Counted from the first letter of the stretch, positions 1-5,640 are shown. The stretch: 12,656 nucleotides of DNA from RGIG2707 sp045600065 (GCA_045600065.1 JAZRXE010000063.1:1-12656), one strand, 5' to 3'. The notes: generated by a model not told the origin, from the letters alone. Numbers and translations are program-made.

Positions 1-72
1 CAGCTTCAGATCTGAAAGGGCAAGCTCAACCGCACTGTCTATGCTGTCGCCCCATTTTTCTGAAAATCTCAT
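1..72 (-). CDS. khpB: KhpB/Jag RNA-binding protein, N-terminal fragment (cut by window edge)
   Basis: Only the first 24 codons are present, reading MRFSEKWGDSIDSAVELALS and then DLKL before the edge. This resembles the start of the Jag_N domain, where a segment like 'TVEEAIELALEELGL' opens the protein. The start ATG at 72-70 follows GGAGG with a 6-base spacer; another in-frame ATG at 78-76 touches the ribosome binding site and is unlikely to be used. The gene begins 22 bases after the yidC stop, the usual yidC-jag linkage in Bacillota. Members of the family are single-stranded-RNA-binding KH/R3H proteins linked to cell elongation and division. The identification rests on a short segment plus context. 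Confidence 0.72.
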   Translation of the reverse strand, partial: MRFSEKWGDSIDSAVELALSDLKL

Positions 73-94
73 TAACATCCTCCAAAGCTGCTGC

Positions 95-814
95 TTACTT
101 TGCCTGTCTCTTCTGCTTATCCATTCTCTTGGCGGCTTCTATTTCTGCCTGTCTCTTAAACTCCGCGGCCTTGCGCTTTTTGTTCAGCGACAGGGTCTGG
201 AAGATGGAGAACACATTGCTTACACCCCAATAAAGAGCTATTCCTGCAGGGAAGGATCTTCCCAGAAGCAGTATCATTATTGGTGAGAAATACTTCATGG
301 CTTCCATCATGCCGTTTTCAGACAATTCGGGAGAGCCTGCCGTGGTGACAACGCTGTTGATATATGTGGTAGCTGCTGCAAGCACAGGAAGAATCCAGGT
401 GTCCGGCTGACAAAGGTCGGAGACCCAAAAGAAGGATTCATGCACCGCCATGATCATTTCGGGGCTGGTCATATAGGTCAGAGGTGCTCTGAGAAGGGCG
501 ATCAGTCCGAAAAGTATTGGAAGCTGAACCAGGGTCGGCAGACAGCCTGCTGCAGGGTTAAATCCTCTTTCGGAATAAAGCTCGGCAAGCTTTCTGTTCA
601 TTTCTTCCTTGTCTGCTGCGTATCTGTACTGGATATCCTTTATCTCAGTCTGGATGGCAGCCTGCTGAGCATTGCTTTCTATCTGCTTCGAAAACAGCGG
701 ATAGAGACATAATCTCATCAGAAAAGTCAGGATACAGATAGAAAAACCGTAGTTATCGACTACATTGTAAATCTGCGAAAGTAACCAGCCAATAGGTGTG
801 GCTAACAGTTTCAT
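95..814 (-). CDS. yidC: YidC/Oxa1/SpoIIIJ-type membrane protein insertase
   Basis: The 239-residue protein inserts and folds inner-membrane proteins, alone or with SecYEG. It carries the hallmark segment NPAAGCLPTLVQLPILFGL (about residues 86-104) and the family's conserved arginine inside the first core membrane helix (Arg34), which lies in the hydrophilic groove of solved YidC structures. Hydrophobic segments near residues 20-40, 92-110, 138-158 and 172-210 fit the five-helix core, and the C-terminus is a Lys/Arg-rich tail that could touch the ribosome. There is no lipobox, so it looks like the short clostridial form rather than a lipoprotein such as Bacillus SpoIIIJ. The ATG at 814 has GGAGG 7 bases upstream. 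It lies 32 bases after yidD. Confidence 0.95.
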   Translation of the reverse strand: MKLLATPIGWLLSQIYNVVDNYGFSICILTFLMRLCLYPLFSKQIESNAQQAAIQTEIKDIQYRYAADKEEMNRKLAELYSERGFNPAAGCLPTLVQLPILFGLIALLRAPLTYMTSPEMIMAVHESFFWVSDLCQPDTWILPVLAAATTYINSVVTTAGSPELSENGMMEAMKYFSPIMILLLGRSFPAGIALYWGVSNVFSIFQTLSLNKKRKAAEFKRQAEIEAAKRMDKQKRQAK

Positions 815-846
815 CCGTTATCCTCCAATTACATTCAATGATCCTT

Positions 847-1056
847 TTACGGGACAGGATCATAACCCCCGGGGTTGCCCGGATGACAACGTAAAATCCT
901 TTTTACGCCAAGCCAGCCGCCCTTGATAGCTCCGTACTTGATTATGGCTTCCTTGGTATAAGCCGAACAGGTAGGATAAAATCTGCAGCTTCTGGGCAGT
1001 AACGGCGAGATACAGCGCTGATATATATTTATAAGAAAAATAAGAATATATTTCAT
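847..1056 (-). CDS. yidD: YidD membrane protein insertion efficiency factor
   Basis: This 69-residue protein belongs to the YidD (DUF37) family, which helps YidC-dependent membrane insertion. Visible signatures are an amphipathic N-terminus (MKYILIFLINIYQRCISPLLP), the cysteine motif CRFYPTCSAYTKEAI (residues 24-38) and the C-terminal motif HPGNPGGYDPVP. I chose the ATG at 1056 because it gives the standard family length and overlaps the rnpA stop as ATGA, suggesting translational coupling; no good ribosome binding site is seen. A longer frame from 1122 would add 22 atypical residues, all inside rnpA. The rnpA-yidD-yidC order is conserved in many bacteria. Confidence 0.93.
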   Translation of the reverse strand: MKYILIFLINIYQRCISPLLPRSCRFYPTCSAYTKEAIIKYGAIKGGWLGVKRILRCHPGNPGGYDPVP

Positions 1057-1403
1057 AATGCTGTCCCGGTCAGACCGGATCTCTTGAGCACGGCCGCAAT
1101 TGATTTTTGGACCTCCGCGCATTTAGACTCCGTTATTGTGTTCCTGGCTATAAAAAGCATATCGTAGCCCTGATGAAGAGCCTTGCTGCCGGTATCCAGC
1201 CTGAAGGCCTCTCTCATAAGACGCCTTGCCCTGTTGCGCATTACGCTGTTTCCGACTTTCTTGCTCGCCAAAAAGGCCTTTCTGTTGTAAGACAGGCCGT
1301 TTTTTCTGTACAGCAGCACTATATGACGGCTGCCTACGGATTTACCTTTTTTGTAAAGCGCTTCAAAATCCCTTTGATTTTTCAGCACGTCAGGTTTATT
1401 CAT
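1053..1403 (-). CDS. rnpA: Ribonuclease P protein component
   Basis: The 116-residue basic protein is the protein subunit of RNase P, which with the RNA subunit trims the 5' leader of pre-tRNAs. The RNR signature is clear: KKVGNSVMRNRARRLMREAFR spans residues 48-68, with R56, N57 and R58 at its core. The N-terminal 'L..QRDFEALYKKGKS' segment is also typical of the family. The ATG at 1403 follows a purine-rich AAGAGGG. It starts 24 bases after rpmH, the near-universal rpmH-rnpA pairing, and its TGA overlaps the yidD ATG. Transcription probably comes from the rpmH promoter. Confidence 0.96.
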   Translation of the reverse strand: MNKPDVLKNQRDFEALYKKGKSVGSRHIVLLYRKNGLSYNRKAFLASKKVGNSVMRNRARRLMREAFRLDTGSKALHQGYDMLFIARNTITESKCAEVQKSIAAVLKRSGLTGTAL

Positions 1404-1427
1404 AGCCCTCTTACCTTACACCGCAGA

Positions 1428-1568
1428 TTAAGCAGTGAGAGACTTTCTGCCCTTGAGTCTTCTTCTTTTCAGAACGTTTCTGCCGTTCTTGGTAGCCATT
1501 CTCTTGCGGAATCCGTGCTCCTTGCTTCTCTGGCCCTTCTTGGGCTGATAGGTCATCTTGTTAGCCAT
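1428..1568 (-). CDS. rpmH: 50S ribosomal protein L34
   Basis: The 46-residue, very basic protein is bL34 of the large ribosomal subunit. The core TYQPKKGQRSKEHGFRKRMA followed by TKNGRNVLKRRRLKGRKSLTA covers nearly the whole family signature. The ATG at 1568 is preceded by GGAGGGAGGAAATAAA, a strong ribosome binding site. A longer reading from 1619 would translate that site itself, so it is rejected. A second in-frame ATG at 1556 (MTYQ) would give a 42-residue form but is badly placed for the ribosome binding site. The gene has its own perfect consensus promoter and a structured leader, as suits a highly expressed ribosomal protein. Confidence 0.97.
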   Translation of the reverse strand: MANKMTYQPKKGQRSKEHGFRKRMATKNGRNVLKRRRLKGRKSLTA

Positions 1569-1605
1569 TTTATTTCCTCCCTCCGTAATAAGTTTTAATA
1601 ATGCT

Positions 1606-1635
1606 AAAATTCCCGCCAAAGGCGAGATATTCGCC
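1606..1635 (-). promoter_or_regulatory. Leader RNA of rpmH with two mutually exclusive hairpins
   Basis: With transcription predicted to begin near 1635, the RNA would open directly with GGCGA-AUAUC-UCGCC (1635-1621), a 5-bp hairpin. The downstream arm can instead pair with the next bases: CUCGCC-UUU-GGCGGG (1626-1612), 6 bp with one G-U, followed by AAUUUUAG. The two structures share 1626-1621 and cannot coexist. The second resembles a weak intrinsic terminator and could act as an attenuator, or as a weak end for the recF message. The pairing is seen in the sequence; the function is inferred. Confidence 0.35.
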
Positions 1636-1640
1636 TGAAA

Positions 1641-1669
1641 ATTATATAAGCTTTACAAGCCTATGTCAA
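1641..1669 (-). promoter_or_regulatory. Consensus sigma-70/sigma-A promoter for rpmH-rnpA-yidD-yidC
   Basis: TTGACA (1669-1664) and TATAAT (1646-1641) are separated by exactly 17 bases, a 12/12 match to the housekeeping consensus. The -35 box is formed by the last codons of recF (Leu-Thr), directly before its TAG stop. The start point would be near 1636-1634, giving a leader of about 65 bases before rpmH. This lets the ribosomal/RNase P/insertase cluster be transcribed independently of the dnaA-dnaN-recF genes upstream. Confidence 0.88.
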
Positions 1670-2779
1670 TAATTTAAGATTTTCCGTTACAGTTCCACCT
1701 TCCACCGTGAATATCTTTCCTGCGGGCAAAAGCTCCATTATTTTCTCGTCTATTCCGGCAGCGCTTACAAAAAGCTGAACATCCTTCATGGTCTCTATCA
1801 AAAACCTCTGACGTCCGGGATCGAGCTCGGAAAGAACATCGTCAAGCAAAAGCACGGCACTGCAGCCTGTTTCCTGCTTTATGAGACCTATTTCCGCAAG
1901 CTTCATGGAAAGCGCGGCAGTTCTCTGCTGTCCCTGGGAACCGTACTGCCTTATATCTATACCGTTTATCTTTATGCACAGATCGTCCTTATGCGGACCG
2001 AAGGTCGTAAAGCCCTTGTAAAGATCACCATCGTAGCCTTCATCCAGCTTTGCCTTGTAAAGATCCTTCTGCTCCTCGAGGCTTAAAGACATATCCGTGT
2101 TTACATGAGTCTCGTAGCTCATGTCCAGATCTTCTGCTCCGGAGCTTATATCCCGGTGCAGACTTCGGCTTATATCTTCTATCCTTTTGATAAAATCCAG
2201 CCTTTCCCTGACTATTCTGATGCCGTAATCCGAAAGAGCTTCATTAAAAACAGATATCAGGGCTTTATCCGTGCTTCTGTTTCTAAGCAGCATATTTCTC
2301 TGCTTCAGGACCTTTTTATAATTTCCGAGATCGGAATAATACACAGGCTTTATCTGGCAAAGCTCTCTGTCTATGTATCTTCTCCTTTTTTCGGGGCCGT
2401 CCTTTATTATCCGCAGATCCTCCGGAGAAAAAACGACAGTATATACATTTTCGAGAAGATCCACGGAGCGGCTGAGCTTGATACCGTCCACATTTATGAT
2501 CTTGCCGTCGGGCTTTATTACTATCTCTATTTCTGTTTTCCTGCCGTCATCCTGAAGCACAAAGGCCTTAGCCCTGGCAAAATCACTGCCAAAGCCTATC
2601 ATCTCCTTATCGTTATTGGTGCGAAAGGATTTTCCAAGGCTCATTATAAACAGGCTTTCAAGAATATTGGTCTTGCCCTGGGCGTTGTTTCCCAGTACAA
2701 GATTGAGCCCGGGACAAAATTCCAGGCTCTGATCCTTGTAATTTCTGAAGTTTTCCAGTTTTATACCGGTAAAGATCAT
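1661..2779 (-). CDS. recF: DNA replication and repair protein RecF
   Basis: The 372-residue SMC-like ATPase acts with RecO and RecR to load RecA at single-strand gaps. Walker A is GNNAQGKT (residues 30-37), the family block SPEDLRIIKDGPEKRRRYID lies at 118-137, the ABC signature SQGQQRT at 281-287, and Walker B LLLDDV with the D-loop SELD at 310-320. The length is normal. Its ATG shares one base with the dnaN stop (TAATG at 2781-2777), so the two genes are probably translationally coupled. No S4-domain gene (yaaA/rlbA) lies between dnaN and recF, unlike in many Bacillota. The gene's 3' end doubles as the -35 element of the rpmH promoter. Confidence 0.97.
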   Translation of the reverse strand: MIFTGIKLENFRNYKDQSLEFCPGLNLVLGNNAQGKTNILESLFIMSLGKSFRTNNDKEMIGFGSDFARAKAFVLQDDGRKTEIEIVIKPDGKIINVDGIKLSRSVDLLENVYTVVFSPEDLRIIKDGPEKRRRYIDRELCQIKPVYYSDLGNYKKVLKQRNMLLRNRSTDKALISVFNEALSDYGIRIVRERLDFIKRIEDISRSLHRDISSGAEDLDMSYETHVNTDMSLSLEEQKDLYKAKLDEGYDGDLYKGFTTFGPHKDDLCIKINGIDIRQYGSQGQQRTAALSMKLAEIGLIKQETGCSAVLLLDDVLSELDPGRQRFLIETMKDVQLFVSAAGIDEKIMELLPAGKIFTVEGGTVTENLKLLT

Positions 2780-3888
2780 TAGACGGCGCTTATTCTTACG
2801 GGAAGAACAAGATATGTGTAGCTGCTGCCTTCTGTGGGCTTGATGAGGCAGGAAGACACGGCATTTGTCATTTCAAAGGCAAGCTCATCGTCTCCGACAG
2901 CCTTAAGTACATCCATTATGTACTTGGAATTGAAGCCTATGGTAAGGTCTCCGCCAGTCTTTTCTATGCTTATGTTTTCGTTGACGCTTCCCTCCTCGGA
3001 CTGAGAGGTGATATTGATGCTGCTGTCAGTAACAGCAAGCTTTATGAGATTGTTCTTGCCTTCTCTGGAGAAAAGCGATGCTCTTTCTATGCCTGCCTGA
3101 AGCTCTGCCCTGTCAATAATAAACCTTGTACTGTACTGCTTGGGCAGAACATCCTCGTACTTTATGAAGTCTCCTTCAAGGAGCCTTGCGGTTACAACAG
3201 TATCCGCATAATCGAATTCTATGCGCTTTTCGTCCATGATAAGCTCGAAACTGTCGTCTGCTTCGATTTCGGAAAGCAGTCTGCTTACATCTGAAAGTAT
3301 TCTTGCGGGGATTATGACCTGACCGCTTGCGCCGCAGCTGCATTCAAGGCCGGCAACTGCCATCCGGAAGCCGTCCAGAGCGGCTATCTCTATCTTTTCA
3401 GGAAGGAATTTAATGAGGCAGCCTACAAGAATTCCCTTCTTTTCGTCTATGCTTGCTGCAAAGGATGTTTTTTTGACTATGTCTATGAATTCGTTTTTGT
3501 TGAGCCTTGCTGTTCTTACGGCAGAAACGCTTCCTATAGAGGGGAAGTTTTCAGCGGAAAGACAGACTATGTCGAAATCAGAACCCAGGCAGCTTATATG
3601 GAGCTTTCCGCTTTCGTCGGAGGCCATGGTTATAAGAGCATTCGGAAGCCTTCTTACTATATCGGCAAAAAGCTTGGCATTTACCGCGGCGCTGCCGTCC
3701 TCCGAGGACTGGACGCAGAGGCTTGTCTTTATGCTGAGATCAAGATCGGATGCGGTAAGCGTCAGGACACCGTCATGAACATTTAAAAGTATGCATTTTA
3801 AAATGGGGATGGTGGTTCTTGAGGATACCGCTTTGGAAACGGTATTTATTTCTTTGTTCAGTGCCTGTTGGGAACATGTAAACTTCAT
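2779..3888 (-). CDS. dnaN: DNA polymerase III subunit beta (sliding clamp)
   Basis: The 369-residue protein is the beta clamp, a ring-forming dimer that tethers DNA polymerase III to DNA and serves as a docking platform. It starts MKFTCSQQALNKEINTVSKA, has the three-fold clamp pattern through its length (for example the TIPILKCILLNV and DGFRMAVA segments), and ends with the typical YLVLPVRI block near the C-terminus. The ATG at 3888 has AGGAG 8 bases upstream. It follows dnaA after 156 bases that hold a candidate promoter and several DnaA boxes. Its stop overlaps the recF start. Confidence 0.97.
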   Translation of the reverse strand: MKFTCSQQALNKEINTVSKAVSSRTTIPILKCILLNVHDGVLTLTASDLDLSIKTSLCVQSSEDGSAAVNAKLFADIVRRLPNALITMASDESGKLHISCLGSDFDIVCLSAENFPSIGSVSAVRTARLNKNEFIDIVKKTSFAASIDEKKGILVGCLIKFLPEKIEIAALDGFRMAVAGLECSCGASGQVIIPARILSDVSRLLSEIEADDSFELIMDEKRIEFDYADTVVTARLLEGDFIKYEDVLPKQYSTRFIIDRAELQAGIERASLFSREGKNNLIKLAVTDSSINITSQSEEGSVNENISIEKTGGDLTIGFNSKYIMDVLKAVGDDELAFEMTNAVSSCLIKPTEGSSYTYLVLPVRISAV

Positions 3889-3921
3889 GGTTGGGGCTCC
3901 TTTTATTCTTAAATTAACCGG

Positions 3922-3949
3922 TAGTTTTAGTATTAGGGGCTGTGGAAAT
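3922..3949 (-). promoter_or_regulatory. Candidate DnaA-trio unwinding element
   Basis: On the minus strand the order is a DnaA-box-like ATTTCCACA (3949-3941), a short GC-rich block GCCC (3940-3937), then CTA-ATA-CTA-AAA-CTA (3936-3922). On the plus strand the last block is TAG TTT TAG TAT TAG, three TAG triplets in register. A second box-like TTTTCAACA (3957-3949) abuts the first on the other side. Box pair, GC spacer and 3'-GAT-5' triplets is the layout of the basal unwinding element described for the Bacillus subtilis origin, also between dnaA and dnaN. Two of the five triplets deviate, so this is a candidate only. Confidence 0.45.
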
Positions 3950-4044
3950 GTTGAAAAGCGCTTTAATGCCTTGATTTTAAGCCGTAAATGCCTGTTGTAA
4001 AAGCTGTGGAAAAGACGTTTTAATTTTCAACAGGGTGTGGATAA
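3941..4044 (-). promoter_or_regulatory. DnaA-box cluster in the dnaA-dnaN gap
   Basis: Three boxes lie on the minus strand: TTATCCACA at 4044-4036 (perfect consensus, starting at the base after the dnaA stop), TTTTCCACA at 4013-4005 and ATTTCCACA at 3949-3941. One-mismatch TTTTCAACA copies lie at 4024-4032 (plus) and 3957-3949 (minus). The consensus box and the 4024-4032 copy face each other with a 3-base spacer. The position matches the downstream half of bipartite Bacillota origins. Confidence 0.7.
3974..4001 (-). promoter_or_regulatory. Candidate promoter for dnaN
   Basis: TTTACA (4001-3996) and TAAAAT (3979-3974), each 5 of 6 to consensus, are separated by 16 bases. Transcription would start near 3967, about 80 bases before dnaN. 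The -35 lies 3 bases from the TTTTCCACA box at 4013-4005, so DnaA could influence it. dnaN is probably also transcribed from the dnaA promoters, since no terminator separates them. Confidence 0.4.
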
Positions 4045-5355
4045 CTACAGCTTACTGCTGATATTTTCTATGCTTTGCCGTAGCTCTTTTCTGCTCAGCA
4101 TTTCTTCCTTTATCTTATTATAGCTGTGAAGCACCGAGGTGTGATGCTTGCCTCCGAAATATTTGCCTATGGCAGGAAGAGAAAGGTTGGTATTCTCTCT
4201 TATAAGATAAATGGCAATATGTCTGGGGTAAGCTATGTCTCTTGACTGCCCGGGGCCTTCAAGATCGGAAACCTTTACGGAAAAGTAATCCGCGACCGCC
4301 TGCTTTATGCTTTCCGGGGTTATTTCACTGACCTGGGAATCGTAAACCTCGGACAAAACCTCTCTTGTGTAGCTCTTGGTCATGGGCTGGCCACTCATGG
4401 CGGAGAATGCAAGCACTCTGTTAAAGGCGCTTTCCAGCTCTCTGATGTTGGACTTTATGCCCTGGGCTATGGTATCGAGTACCTCCATCATCTCGTCGCT
4501 GAGCTCCACGTTTTCCATCATGGCCTTGTTTTTGAGAATTGCCATCCTGGTTTCGTAATCGGGGGGCTGAATGTCCACTATAAGGCCCCAGCTGAAGCGG
4601 GTTATCAGCCTTTCGGGAATGTCTCCAAGATCCTTAGGCGGCTTGTCGCTGGTAAAGACTATCTGCTTTTTGGCGTCGTGAAGAGCGTTGAAGGTATTGA
4701 AAAGCTCCTCCTCGGTTGCCGATTTGCCCTGAATGAACTGGACATCGTCGAAGAGCAGATAATCCACATTGCGGTACTTTCTGCGGAAATCCTCCGGGTT
4801 TTTGTTCTGCAGAGAAAGCACGAACTCGTTGGTGAAGCTTTCGGCTGTAACATAAAGCACCTTTTTGCGGGGCTTGTTTCTGAGCACATACTGGCCTATG
4901 GCATGCATAAGGTGTGTCTTTCCCAGGCCGGAGCCTCCGTAAAGGAAGAGAGGATTATATTTGTTGTCGTAGCTCTGGGCAACGGCAAGGGAGGCAGCGT
5001 AAGCCAGATTGCTGCTGCTTCCGGGCACAAAGGTCTCGAAGGTATAGCGGGGATCAAGCTGGGAATCTTCGGGCAAATTCTCATCTGCGCCCAGGCTCTT
5101 GTCTGTTACGACTACCTTGTAGGGCTTGCCGAATACCTCAGTCATGGACTCATCAAGCTGGGTCTTGTATCTTGAAAGCATGTTCTGCATAAAGTCCGCG
5201 CCGCTGCTTGCAAGTACTGTCAGCACGCCCTCCTTTTCTGAAAGCTTTTCGGGCTTGAGAGGGCGGAAAAAGCTGTCCACGTTGATCTTCTGGATCTTGC
5301 CGTCCAGAATCTCGAGAACCTTGTTCCACGATGAATTAAGTTCTGTTTTAGTCAT
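4045..5355 (-). CDS. dnaA: Chromosomal replication initiator protein DnaA
   Basis: The 436-residue AAA+ initiator binds DnaA boxes and opens oriC. Domain I spans about residues 1-75, a short linker follows, and the AAA+ core has Walker A GGSGLGKTH (140-148), Walker B LLFDDVQF (200-207), the box VII segment ERLITRFSWG (248-257) and sensor II Arg306 in SNIRELES. Domain IV holds AYPRHIAIYLIRENTNLSLP and the helix-turn-helix signature GGKHHTSVLHS (401-411). That domain is unusual: the usual GGRDHTTV is changed so that His404 replaces the Asp that contacts bases in E. coli (Asp433), Ser407 replaces a Thr, and GPGQSRD replaces the basic KRRSR loop, putting Gln370 at the Arg399 position. The ATG at 5355 has AAAGGA 9 bases upstream. 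Confidence 0.97.
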   Translation of the reverse strand: MTKTELNSSWNKVLEILDGKIQKINVDSFFRPLKPEKLSEKEGVLTVLASSGADFMQNMLSRYKTQLDESMTEVFGKPYKVVVTDKSLGADENLPEDSQLDPRYTFETFVPGSSSNLAYAASLAVAQSYDNKYNPLFLYGGSGLGKTHLMHAIGQYVLRNKPRKKVLYVTAESFTNEFVLSLQNKNPEDFRRKYRNVDYLLFDDVQFIQGKSATEEELFNTFNALHDAKKQIVFTSDKPPKDLGDIPERLITRFSWGLIVDIQPPDYETRMAILKNKAMMENVELSDEMMEVLDTIAQGIKSNIRELESAFNRVLAFSAMSGQPMTKSYTREVLSEVYDSQVSEITPESIKQAVADYFSVKVSDLEGPGQSRDIAYPRHIAIYLIRENTNLSLPAIGKYFGGKHHTSVLHSYNKIKEEMLSRKELRQSIENISSKL

Positions 5356-5382
5356 TTATATATATCCTTTTAAGGTAATTAT

Positions 5383-5395
5383 TCAAGGGCCTTGA
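5383..5395. repeat. 13-base palindrome at the proximal dnaA start site
   Basis: TCAAGG-G-CCTTGA is a perfect inverted repeat with one central base. It begins at the final base of the candidate proximal -10 box (5400-5395 on the minus strand), so the predicted start site of dnaA P2 falls inside it. It could be an operator or a 5'-end hairpin; no regulator can be assigned. Confidence 0.4.
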
Positions 5396-5403
5396 TTATA
5401 TCA
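5395..5403 (-). promoter_or_regulatory. Proximal dnaA promoter (P2), extended -10 type
   Basis: TGATATAAT (5403-5395) is a perfect TATAAT with the upstream TGn extension; there is no recognisable -35 at 16-18 bases. The flanking TTTTGATATAAT is identical to the gyrB -10 region. The start would be near 5388, giving a leader of about 33 bases before dnaA. Confidence 0.5.
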
Positions 5404-5416
5404 AAAAACCACTTCC

Positions 5417-5459
5417 AAAGGAGGCATCGCGGAAATTTCGATAAATGATGCTGTCCTTT
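5417..5459 (-). repeat. Imperfect inverted repeat in the long dnaA leader
   Basis: AAAGGA-G-GCATC (5417-5428) is complementary to GATGC-TG-TCCTTT (5447-5459), giving 11 pairs with a small bulge around an 18-base loop that contains the palindrome GAAATTTC (5432-5439). In a transcript from the distal promoter it would fold about 60 bases before the start codon. It ends about 14 bases upstream of the proximal promoter. The role is unknown. Confidence 0.4.
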
Positions 5460-5487
5460 AAAAGCCTGGAATTATCAATATATTGGG

Positions 5488-5497
5488 TCAGTACTGA
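5488..5497. repeat. 10-base palindrome at the distal dnaA start site
   Basis: TCAGTACTGA is a perfect palindrome that begins at the last base of the distal -10 box, the same placement as the palindrome at the proximal promoter. The predicted start site falls within it. Confidence 0.4.
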
Positions 5498-5505
5498 TTA
5501 TAGCA
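5497..5505 (-). promoter_or_regulatory. Distal dnaA promoter (P1), extended -10 type
   Basis: TGCTATAAT (5505-5497) is a perfect TATAAT with TGn extension and no clear -35. The start would be near 5490, giving a leader of about 135 bases. The DnaA box TTTTCCACA at 5513-5521 lies where RNA polymerase would contact upstream DNA, a classic layout for DnaA autorepression. That regulation is inferred. Confidence 0.55.
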
Positions 5506-5512
5506 GAAAAGT

Positions 5513-5599
5513 TTTTCCACAGGGGTGTGCACAGAAAAATCCGTAAAAATCGCAAGTTTGTACAAATTGTCCACAGGTTGTGGAAAACTTTGTGCACAA
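5513..5599. promoter_or_regulatory. DnaA-box cluster upstream of dnaA
   Basis: Box-like 9-mers in order: TTTTCCACA (5513-5521, plus), CTGTGCACA (5534-5526, minus), TTGTCCACA (5567-5575, plus), TTTTCCACA (5587-5579, minus) and the palindromic TTGTGCACAA (5590-5599, readable on both strands). The pair at 5567-5587 is head to head with a 3-base spacer. None is the perfect TTATCCACA; each departs at position 3 or nearby. Position upstream of dnaA matches the incAB half of the Bacillus subtilis origin. Confidence 0.75.
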
Positions 5600-5640
5600 A
5601 TTGCACAAAGCATAGATATAGTGGTAAGGCGTCTGAAAAG

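Noticed and set aside
1057..1122. Longer start for yidD giving 91 residues
   Set aside because: The added residues lie wholly inside rnpA, do not resemble YidD, and the ATGA-coupled start at 1056 gives the family's normal length.
3570..3577. TGTCGAAA resembling a Spo0A box
   Set aside because: A single short match inside dnaN coding sequence, with no counterpart in the origin gaps.
5322..5338. Possible parS centromere site at TGTTCCACG
   Set aside because: Only the left half matches the ParB site; the right half (ATGAATTA) does not complete the palindrome, and it lies in dnaA coding sequence.
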